Below the pieces are notes generated by a model. That model had not been told where the DNA came from and searched no databases. It saw only the letters and a list, made by a program, of their open reading frames with translations. The position numbers and the translations under genes are program-made. Shown here in pieces: positions 5,701 through 10,669 of a stretch of DNA of 10,669 nt. Each line of letters opens with the position of its first letter. The stretch's first letter is position 1. Where the stretch lies: positions 1,414,258-1,424,926 of the forward strand of contig LSYV01000022.1 in the NCBI GenBank assembly GCA_001584585.1, written 5' to 3'. Source of the DNA: Gonium pectorale (Eukaryota > Chlorophyta > Chlorophyceae > Chlamydomonadales > Volvocaceae).

Positions 5701-8226
5701 CTCCTGTACCGAGGGGTGCGCTCTCTGCTGCTGCTGCCCCTGCAGCTGCTGCTCCCCCTCCAGCTCCCCATGCCGCAGCTCCTGCTGCAGCTGCCGCCAC
5801 GCCAGCTCCATGTGCGCGCGGCTGTGGCTGGCCGGCAGGGCCACGTCGTAGATGTGGGTGATCAGCGCGTGGCCGTGGGTGGGCATGTCGGCGATGCTGA
5901 TCCACGTCTGCTTGCGCGCAAGCAAGTGGGGATGGGACCGTACGACGGTACAATGCGGAGCGCGCAATGGAGCGACGAGCACACCCGTGCACGCAGCTTG
6001 TGGGCCGGCGAGCGGGCGCGGAGTGAGCAGCTGATTACAGGTTACAGGTTACACGTCCGTCAAAGACGGGGGGTAACGGACGAAATGCGAATGGTGGGGT
6101 GGGTTAAAGGGTCATGATTGCCGCCTCTACCCCGCTTCAGATAGATAATAATGGCTGGGGCGGCGCTCTAGCTGGTCAGGGGCGAGCGCACCAGCCGCTC
6201 CAATCAGATCAATCACGCGACGTGGTGGTGCAGTGGGTACTGGGAGTGGCGGCAGGCAGGCGGCGGCGGGTAGGGCCGGGCCGGGTGCCGCGTGCGAGGG
6301 GACCGTCGGCGGCGGGCGGCGGGCGTCTTTGTGTGGATCGATCCGGTGGAGCCAGCCCGGACCACGCACCCGGGCCCCAGCCGAGAGGTTTGATGGATGG
6401 GTTGGCCGTCATACCCCTAAACAGCAGCCACCGTTAGCCATCTGCCCCAAAGGTGTGCATGCCCCTCAGCAGCCCAACAGCTCGATCGCGCCAAGAACCA
6501 CCAACTAACGGCGGCATGTATGGATGTGCGCCGGGCCCTCCCGTGTACTCCGTCAGCAGGGTGGTACCTGGACCACGCTGGTGGTGGAACCGCGACAGGA
6601 GAATGCAGGCTGCCAGCGGGTTTATTTATGTGTCACTGGAATGGAAAACACGATTCCAATACGTACCAGATTGGAAGGTTGCATGCACGGGCCCGTGAGC
6701 CCGTCTGGACCACGTTGCAGCCCACCTGCGATCGTGCTCGGGGGTTCGGAGCACCCAAGCAGCAAGCTGCAAGTCCCACCCGCCGCACCCACCTGCGACA
6801 TGCAGCTGCCGGTGAGGCACCACAGCAACGTGCGCGGGCCGGACAGCAGCAGGTACTTGGCGAAGATGTCGCGAATGTACGGCGCGCCTTGCGCGTCCGG
6901 CTCGTCCCCAAAGGTCGGCAGGAAGAGGCTCTGTACCTCGTCTGCGATCATGTCGAGGGGGCGACCGATGGCGGCGCGAGACCGATGGCGGCAGAATCGG
7001 CGCAGCCCTTGCTTGGAAACCCTCGGGTAGGTAACAAGCGCCCAGCAGGCGGGATACATACGCAGTCCGTTTGGAGTGGTCAGACGCATTCGGTAATAAG
7101 CAAGTCGCCGGCTGATAGCTGGTGGCAGCAACCGTATGTACGTACTCACCGCACAGCACCAGCACCGGCACCTCGACGGCGTGCAGGAGGCGCCGAATCG
7201 CGTCGCCCAGCGCACCCACGTCGCTGGGGTCGACCCCGGGCCGTGCAGCCAGCTCCCTCGCAGCCTGCAGGTCGAGCCCATCGCGCACCGGCACGCCCTC
7301 CTCCCGCGCCCACCGCAGCACCAAGGCCAGCAGCTCCCGCAGCAGCGCCGCAGCGCCCTCCTGCGTGCGTGTGGCTAAAGATAAAGCCGTACCGAGCGCG
7401 CTGCCGTACGCCGAGACTCGGCCAGGCCCCAGACTCTGTTTTCTTCAGGTTAGGCAAGCAAGCAAGGCCACGCCGATATGCGTACGGTACAGCTCCTCAG
7501 CCTGCCGGCCTTTCGCCCAACCCTGCGTTCCTATATATCTTGCCTTCTTGTTCAGCTGCCCCAGGTCCAGGCGCAGCAGCACCGTGCCGGCCCAGGGGCT
7601 GGCCGCGCCCTGGCGGCGCACCGCCCCCGCCACAGCAGCAGGCACGACGTTGGCCTGGCAGTAGGTCTTGCCGGTCTGTGGCATTAGTTCGGCATTTGTG
7701 GTACAATATGTACGGCGGGATACAAGCAGCGGTCAGTTCGCTCGATCGCCCGCTCTCGTCGGACCTCTTACTGCTGTGTGCTGCTGTGGCCGGCAAATGT
7801 GGCAAATGCAAGGAAATGGCAAATGCAAGGAAATGGCAAATGCAAGGAAATGGCAAGCTAAAAGTCAAGGCCGGCACATACACACATGATGGATGGACGG
7901 CGGCGGGCGGTGGTGGCAGGCGCAACAAACACCCGCACCTTGACGAGTCCCGTGATCAACAGGGGTGGCGGCGGGAGCTGCATGGCCCGATGCCCCGCCA
8001 CGAACAAGGCCGTCTCCGCCCAGCCGACAATGCCGTCAACCACCCCCGCGGGGTCGACGTACAGCTGGACCCTGCCGTCGGGGTGGGCCAGCTCCCAGCA
8101 GGCGCCGTCACCGCCGCCGCCGCCGCCGTCTGCTGCAGCGGGCCACGGGCGCAGCTCCGCCGCCTGGTCCAACAGGAGCCTCGTGGCCTTCGACGACGGA
8201 GACGGTGACGGTGCTGATGCCATCAT
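2113..8226 (-). CDS. P-loop (STAND-like) NTPase with a C-terminal HEPN-like motif; ten exons
   Basis: The exons are 8226-7939, 7675-7544, 7360-7150, 6941-6793, 5907-5482, 5013-4768, 4394-4137, 3663-3493, 3233-3139 and 2797-2113. They total 2661 nt, giving 886 residues and a TGA, and every junction phase matches. Residues 93-100 (GLVKTGKT) are Walker A, 204-212 (VPVLVLCDE) Walker B, and 249-256 (LLWCLTGS) a sensor-1-like strand followed by TWISIADMPTHGH. A helix-rich region with a poly-Gln insert (301-336) runs to about 570. Residues 662-667 (RNVLAH) fit the HEPN Rx4-6H motif, and a Gly/Arg/Ala-rich tail ends the protein. The family assignment rests on motifs: the P-loop NTPase is firm, STAND-like is likely, and HEPN is tentative. 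The ATG at 8226 has an in-frame TAA at 8256-8254; a second ATG at 8223 has the better +4 G. No signal peptide or membrane segment is evident, so a soluble protein is expected. The target and partners are unknown. An upstream non-coding or coding exon remains possible. Confidence 0.82.
2280..2552 (-). other. Candidate in-frame intron (exitron) in exon 10
   Basis: Position 2552 starts GTAAGG, a consensus donor (CGCG|GTAAGG), and 2281-2280 ends CACACCCTGCAG, a consensus acceptor. The segment is 273 nt, a multiple of three with no stop, so both the spliced and the retained form stay in frame. It encodes a Gly/Arg-rich, low-complexity run. Its size fits the other introns of this gene. Confidence 0.4.
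3139..3233 (-). CDS. NTPase gene exon 9 (residues 628-659)
   Basis: A short exon from CCCGCAG|TTG, encoding LPCNHRDREWYGSHSHSAAL and the helix LDMLVFFL. It ends with two bases (CG) at CG|GTGGGT, phase 2; the first base of exon 10 completes CGG (Arg659). Its reading depends on both flanking phases agreeing, which they do. Confidence 0.78.
3247..3274. repeat. AGCA/GGCA tetranucleotide repeat at the end of intron 8
   Basis: Four AGCA units are followed by three GGCA units. On the transcribed strand this reads as a TGCC/TGCT pyrimidine-rich run that ends 13 bases before the exon 9 acceptor. Confidence 0.9.
3493..3663 (-). CDS. NTPase gene exon 8 (residues 571-627)
   Basis: It begins AIALAVAEKLEEAQRQQQ, a likely helix or short coiled coil; the acceptor is CAG|GCC, or one codon earlier at GAG|CAG. 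A Gly/Ala/Pro linker follows, then a second helix, VRELWTRQAWFQEVLQ. The donor CAG|GTAGGT is near-perfect, phase 0. These helices would form the front of a HEPN-like helical bundle if that call is right. Confidence 0.78.
3677..3704. repeat. (CGGG)7 repeat at the end of intron 7
   Basis: Seven perfect CGGG units on the plus strand, read as CCCG in the transcript. They lie 13 bases ahead of the exon 8 acceptor. The G-rich template strand has enough GGG runs to form a G-quadruplex. Confidence 0.95.
3761..3796. repeat. 13-bp direct repeat in intron 7
   Basis: TACATGCAAGTAG occurs at 3761-3773 and 3784-3796, separated by 10 bases. Both copies are inside intron 7 and no function is evident. Confidence 0.9.
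4137..4394 (-). CDS. NTPase gene exon 7 (residues 485-570)
   Basis: The acceptor CCCGCAG|CTG lies directly after a 10-bp tandem repeat. The exon encodes LLVGPNGALRDGWDDAELGG and LVQLDGRWLMQRLGEVADHL, which look globular, then a low-complexity Gly/Ala/Arg stretch made partly of GCGCCT repeats (about 4231-4254). It ends EFRDRLQ at CAG|GTGGGT, phase 0. Confidence 0.78.
4401..4437. repeat. 10-bp tandem repeat at the end of intron 6
   Basis: Three perfect copies of GCGGTCGGGT plus a fourth partial copy. The transcript reads ACCCGACCGC, a C-rich run that ends six bases before the exon 7 acceptor. Confidence 0.95.
4595..4628. repeat. (CA)n microsatellite in intron 6
   Basis: An interrupted CA repeat on the plus strand (GT in the transcript), well inside intron 6 and away from its splice sites. 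Confidence 0.9.
4768..5013 (-). CDS. NTPase gene exon 6 (residues 403-484)
   Basis: The acceptor GCCGCAG|GCG gives ARKEWGVGLAGLPAAQRLAV, then a conserved-looking, aromatic- and Pro-rich segment (GTAYPGFGAHMEAMWSVMPL) and HHGLVRFLAPHLETTADG. It ends RALLK at AAG|GCGAGT, a second GC donor, phase 0; the nearby GTGCGT donor would shift the frame. No catalytic motif is visible. The segment probably belongs to the helical regulatory region behind the NTPase core. Confidence 0.75.
5264..5282. repeat. (CTG)6 microsatellite in intron 5
   Basis: Six CTG units on the plus strand, read as CAG in the transcript. A 12-bp duplicated word, CCAGCCACGTCG, precedes it at 5235 and 5247. Confidence 0.85.
5361..5388. 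repeat. (GT)n microsatellite in intron 5
   Basis: An interrupted GT repeat on the plus strand that turns into GTGC units at its right end. It lies inside intron 5, close to the exon 5 donor side. Confidence 0.85.
5482..5907 (-). CDS. NTPase gene exon 5 (residues 261-402), with poly-Gln insert
   Basis: It starts TWISIADMPTHGH at CAG|ACG; the acceptor three bases earlier (AAG|CAG) would add one Gln and cannot be excluded. After HMELAWRQLQQEL comes a Gln-rich insert (about 301-336) made of CAG runs, then helices including the segment LLLDPALLRLCAPSIAVL. A second short Gln run (GPQQQPQP) precedes FVDAFTRTTLLAE. The donor is GAG|GTGAGC, phase 0. Confidence 0.8.
6035..6053 (-). promoter_or_regulatory. 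Three tandem TGTAA signals within intron 4
   Basis: The plus strand has TTACA at 6035-6039, 6042-6046 and 6049-6053, giving three sense-oriented TGTAA signals at 7-bp spacing on the minus strand. They lie late in the longest intron (885 nt), about 125 bases before exon 5. They could support premature polyadenylation, or they could simply be a short tandem repeat. Confidence 0.4.
6793..6941 (-). CDS. NTPase gene exon 4 (residues 211-260)
   Basis: The acceptor is GATCGCAG|ACGAG. Its first two bases complete GAC, giving Asp211 followed by Glu212-Val-Gln, the acidic end of Walker B. The rest covers a linker with FGDEPDAQGAPYIRDIF, then the strand and turn LLWCLTGSCMSQ, which sits where sensor 1 lies in STAND/AAA-type NTPases. 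It ends in phase 0 at CAG|GTGGGT. Confidence 0.82.
7150..7360 (-). CDS. NTPase gene exon 3 (residues 141-210)
   Basis: The acceptor is CGCACGCAG|GAG. The exon encodes a helical stretch (EGAAALLRELLALVLRWARE) and a second amphipathic segment, then the hydrophobic strand VPVLVLC that forms the first part of Walker B. The donor G|GTGAGT is consensus and breaks the Asp codon in phase 1. Confidence 0.8.
7544..7675 (-). CDS. NTPase gene exon 2 (residues 97-140)
   Basis: It begins TGKTYCQANVV at the acceptor CCACAG|ACC, completing Walker A, and runs to LLRLDLGQLNKK. The end that keeps the frame is AAG|GCAAGA, a GC donor with the usual GC-AG consensus. The next GT donors downstream give the wrong phase for exon 3. 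Confidence 0.75.
7804..7854. repeat. Three perfect tandem copies of a 17-bp unit in intron 1
   Basis: The unit AAATGCAAGGAAATGGC repeats at 7804-7820, 7821-7837 and 7838-7854, with a degenerate copy just before. It is A-rich, unlike the surrounding GC-rich DNA. On the transcribed strand it reads as T/C-rich GCCATTTCCTTGCATTT. Confidence 0.95.
7939..8226 (-). CDS. NTPase gene exon 1 (residues 1-96)
   Basis: It starts MMASAPSPSPSS, a short Ser/Pro-rich leader, and then gives a globular stretch (WELAHPDGRVQLYVD) that leads into the strand LPPPPLLITG before the P-loop. The exon stops after the first half of Walker A (GLVK), at the donor AAG|GTGCGG, phase 0. The roughly 90 residues ahead of the P-loop are typical in placement of the short N-terminal part of STAND/archaeal-type ATPases. 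Confidence 0.8.
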
Positions 8227-8315
8227 AATCGGTGCGGTGCCCTGCCGTACCTCTTACGCCGCCAGCATCTGAGTGCGTGGGGCACGCACAGAGCGAGGTC
8301 AGGAGTGGCAAATGA

Positions 8316-8633
8316 ATGGAGGAGAGAGGACCGCTGCCGCTGGTGGCTAGCGACATACAGTGGCATACAGTGTGCGAGCTGCTGCTGGCCCATCGCTATC
8401 ACATATCGGTACGGTACCTGTGTGGGCTGAAGGGGCGCTGTGTGCTGCATGAGGTGCAGGTCGGTCAGAACTTTGAGAACGCGCTGCTGCCCTCATGTGC
8501 ACCCGAGAGTCTATGCACCCCAACCTGGGCCCCTGCTGGCCGCGGCACTCCGTTCTACATGGGAAACGAACGCGCCCGTAGCTGCCATCTGCTGTCAGGG
8601 CCCGGACGGGCCAGCAGGCTCACCCTTGACTGA
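8316..8633 (+). CDS. Weak candidate: small plus-strand ORF, 105 residues, unknown
   Basis: It starts MEERGPLPLVASDIQWHTVC and ends at a TGA at 8631-8633. It is not recognised. The first half has moderately G/C-biased third positions; the second half looks random. In its favour are a plus-strand TGTAA about 290 bases downstream and a start only 90 bases from the oppositely oriented NTPase ATG, which would suit a shared promoter. Against it are weak codon bias and the lack of any motif. It may be one exon of a longer gene, or simply upstream DNA. Confidence 0.18.
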   Translation: MEERGPLPLVASDIQWHTVCELLLAHRYHISVRYLCGLKGRCVLHEVQVGQNFENALLPSCAPESLCTPTWAPAGRGTPFYMGNERARSCHLLSGPGRASRLTLD

Positions 8634-8920
8634 GTTTTGGGCGCGTGGGGCGGCGGGGAGCGCATCGGTGCGAGCTTCAGCGCGCACGGCGGGTGGGCGG
8701 GCCTTATCAACACTCAAGCATGCAAAGTCGTGTATTCAGGCGTGTATTGGATGCAGGGTAGATAGGTGGCAGGGGCGCACGTAATACACATGAGGATTTT
8801 ATTTTTTTCATTTTACGGATTGCGTTTGGCAGTTGGTTGGTGTACAGCGGCAGGCCCCGCCGCACGGCACAAGTGAGCACCCCGCTGATACACGGTGCAC
8901 GGGTCAAGAAGAGCGGCTTG

Positions 8921-8925
8921 TGTAA
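8921..8925 (+). terminator. Plus-strand TGTAA, possible poly(A) signal
   Basis: TGTAA follows an AT-richer stretch, as is common near algal 3' ends. It would end a plus-strand transcript near 8935-8945. A five-base match is weak alone, and no solid gene precedes it. Confidence 0.25.
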
Positions 8926-9057
8926 TAGGAAGTTAACATAGAACAACGCCCTTCAGGAACATGCGCGTGACCCTGCCTCCGGCCGGACCCCTCAATAATC
9001 CTGGCGGCTTGCTTGTCCCTCGTGTCCCGCAAAACCCCGACCGTCACCCGCGCTCCC

Positions 9058-9086
9058 CGCGGCTGCTGCTCCCGCCAGCAGCCGCG
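9058..9086. repeat. Perfect 11-bp inverted repeat (hairpin)
   Basis: The left arm CGCGGCTGCTG (9058-9068) pairs perfectly with the right arm CAGCAGCCGCG (9076-9086) across a 7-base loop, CTCCCGC. The stem is GC-rich and would be stable in RNA or single-stranded DNA. No T-run follows, so it is not a bacterial-type terminator, and no gene around it explains it. Confidence 0.9.
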
Positions 9087-10669
9087 CCCGAGATAGAAAT
9101 GGCGACAGCCAGATTGATGACTGAGATACGGGTTCGGCGCAACTGTCGGCGCCATCGATGCTATGAGGGTCCCGGCCAGCGCGCGCTTGGATATCATACC
9201 TGCATGCTGCCTTTCCTTTCCTTTCCTAGACGGACCCCACACGTGTCTCGTTGCCGGCGTCCTCCAGGAGGAGGCGCAGATGCTCCGGCCAGCAGCAACA
9301 GCCAAGCAACCAAGCTACAGCCCTTCAATAAGGCTGTGCATTTGTGACATCCATCACACACTCCAATTCGGAACAGCGAGCATGTGGAGCGAGTTGGCGC
9401 GGAGGATACGAAGTGTCGCTTGAATATGTTGAATATGCGAAGGGATCGCGCTTCGCCAAGCGCTAGGAAAGTGTTCGGTTTTGGTGTGCGCCCAGGAGCG
9501 TGCCGTTTTCGCGTTTTCGTACGGCAAAGCCCTAACCGCCCTCCCCCCGGGGTCACTTCCGGGTGAGGAACGGAGCGGAGGGGGACGGCCATGGACGTGC
9601 TGGGTTACGCAGGCGTGCCGGCGGGGGCTGCATGCCGCGTGCCGGGCGTGCTTGGGCGGGTGGGCACACCTCGTAACCTGGCGGCGTCATGGCGTGGGTG
9701 AACCCATGCTGACCCATGAGGGTTTGCGCAATGCGTTTGATCTTGAGCGGATGTCCAGAGCCCCGCGCCCTGCTGCCCTGCCTCCACGAAAGAACTGACG
9801 GCTGTTGCGGTTGGATGGGTTACGGTGGCAGTTGCACTACACACGTTCCAAACTGCCGCGCCATGAACGGGCTTGACACGTACGACCGTGGATCCAATAC
9901 AAGATAGTGTTGTAAGGGCCCATAGAGCGGGGCAAGCACTGCAGCTCGACGCCAAGGGCATTTGCAGGGGCGGTCGCAAGTAAGGGCGTTCAGGCGGGTC
10001 TCTGCCCGGACACGTAGCTGTACCTGACTGGAGCGGAGCGGGACCCGCCGTTTGCCATGCGTCGCAAAGCAGCATGGGTAGCGTCCCTCGCGTCCCTCCG
10101 CCGCCGCCGCCGCAGCAGCAGCAGCAGCGGGTGGCCATTTGCCCACTCCTGCACCCTGCACGCACGCACAGCGCCCAACCGTTGCGAGCTGTCGCAAGCT
10201 GCTGCAAGGCGCAGCGACGATGACCGGCCTACGCCCTCCGGCGCCGCAGGGAATTGATCAAGCCGGGACGCACCGAGCTCTTTCCACATTCCGCCCGCCG
10301 GCCTCACCCTCACCCCCCGCACACGCAGATACACATGCAGGTTACAGGCTCCCCTCACAGAGGGGCTGCAGGCCATAGCTAGAGAGGTTGAAACACCCAT
10401 TTGTATCCAACCCGTGAGGCCCAGCACGCGAAAGGAAAGCGCAACTTAGCACATGCGCATTAGCCGCTGCTGTGGGTGCGTTAGGGCCGCACCCACCAGG
10501 CGGCGGCAACCCATCATTGCGCGACCAGGAGTTGAGGACCGCGATCGGGGCTGATGTCGGGACCAGCCGTCCACCGCTGATTGCATTTACACCCGCGCGC
10601 CGCCAGCCCGCCGCCGCCGCATGCCGCCGCCTAATCGTCCTTCGTGCCCGCCGTCCCGGCCGGCCTGTA

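Larger units (their letters stand above)
8227..10669. other. Upstream DNA without a convincing gene
   Basis: This is the 5' side of the NTPase gene. Its immediate part should hold the 5' UTR and promoter; I see no clear TATA box. ORFs occur on both strands, but none shows a domain, a splice pattern or strong G/C third positions. It contains an AT-rich patch around 8790-8820, a (CTTTC)n run near 9211-9226, a duplicated TTGAATATG near 9420-9437, and CCG/CAG runs around 10098-10127. Minus-strand TGTAA signals at 10342-10346 and 10587-10591 could mark the end of a gene beyond the right edge. A short open frame starts with ATG at 10621 but runs off the window after 16 codons. Confidence 0.5.

Noticed and set aside
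5006..5851. 281-codon plus-strand ORF
   Set aside because: It is antisense to exon 5 and intron 5, with Cys/Ser runs derived from CAG/CTG repeats.
6520..8208. 562-codon plus-strand ORF
   Set aside because: It runs antisense over exons 1-4 and their introns. G/C-rich third positions on the minus strand remove stops from the opposite strand. It has no motif, while the minus strand yields intact Walker A and B.
9605..10207. 200-codon minus-strand ORF
   Set aside because: It has no domain, a Cys/Gly run from a triplet repeat, and random-looking third positions.
10344..10669. Long open minus-strand frame entering from the right edge and ending at a TGTAA overlap
   Set aside because: Third positions are not G/C-biased and no motif is visible. 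It could only be judged with sequence beyond the window.

Overview
The window looks like nuclear DNA from a green alga of the Chlamydomonas/Volvox type. The evidence is very high GC, G/C-rich third codon positions in the credible exons, many short introns (183-885 nt) with GTGAGT/GTGGGT-like donors and CAG acceptors, abundant microsatellites and short tandem repeats, and TGTAA, the usual chlorophyte poly(A) signal, downstream of genes. No bacterial, organellar or viral gene layout is visible. The species cannot be fixed from the sequence alone.

The main content is one minus-strand gene, 8226 down to 2113, which I reconstruct as ten exons. All nine junctions keep the reading frame and give 886 codons plus a TGA. 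Splicing exon 1 to exon 2 creates a Walker A motif (GLVKTGKT), and splicing exon 3 to exon 4 creates a Walker B motif (VLVLCDE). The next part resembles a sensor-1 strand (LLWCLTGS). The protein is therefore a P-loop NTPase that looks most like the STAND/archaeal-ATPase group. A helix-rich middle follows, then a C-terminal region with RNVLAH, which fits the Rx4-6H motif of HEPN ribonuclease domains. The protein ends in a Gly/Arg/Ala-rich tail. An NTPase switch joined to a HEPN-like effector is a design known from immunity and conflict systems; that role is inference here.

Layout: 3-143 is the possible 3' end of a plus-strand gene that points toward the minus-strand gene. 144-964 has no recognisable gene. 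970-2112 is the likely 3' UTR of the NTPase gene, with a three-copy 32-bp tandem repeat and a minus-strand TGTAA at 965-969. 2113-8226 is the NTPase gene. 8227-10669 is the upstream side, where I see no convincing gene: only a weak plus-strand ORF (8316-8633) with a plus-strand TGTAA at 8921, a strong hairpin at 9058-9086, and microsatellites.

The gene's architecture is itself unusual. Two introns look like GC-AG introns. Three consecutive introns have a tandem repeat directly next to the 3' splice site. Intron 4 carries three closely spaced sense-strand TGTAA signals. The last exon contains an in-frame 273-nt stretch bounded by good splice signals, so it may be a retained intron or exitron.
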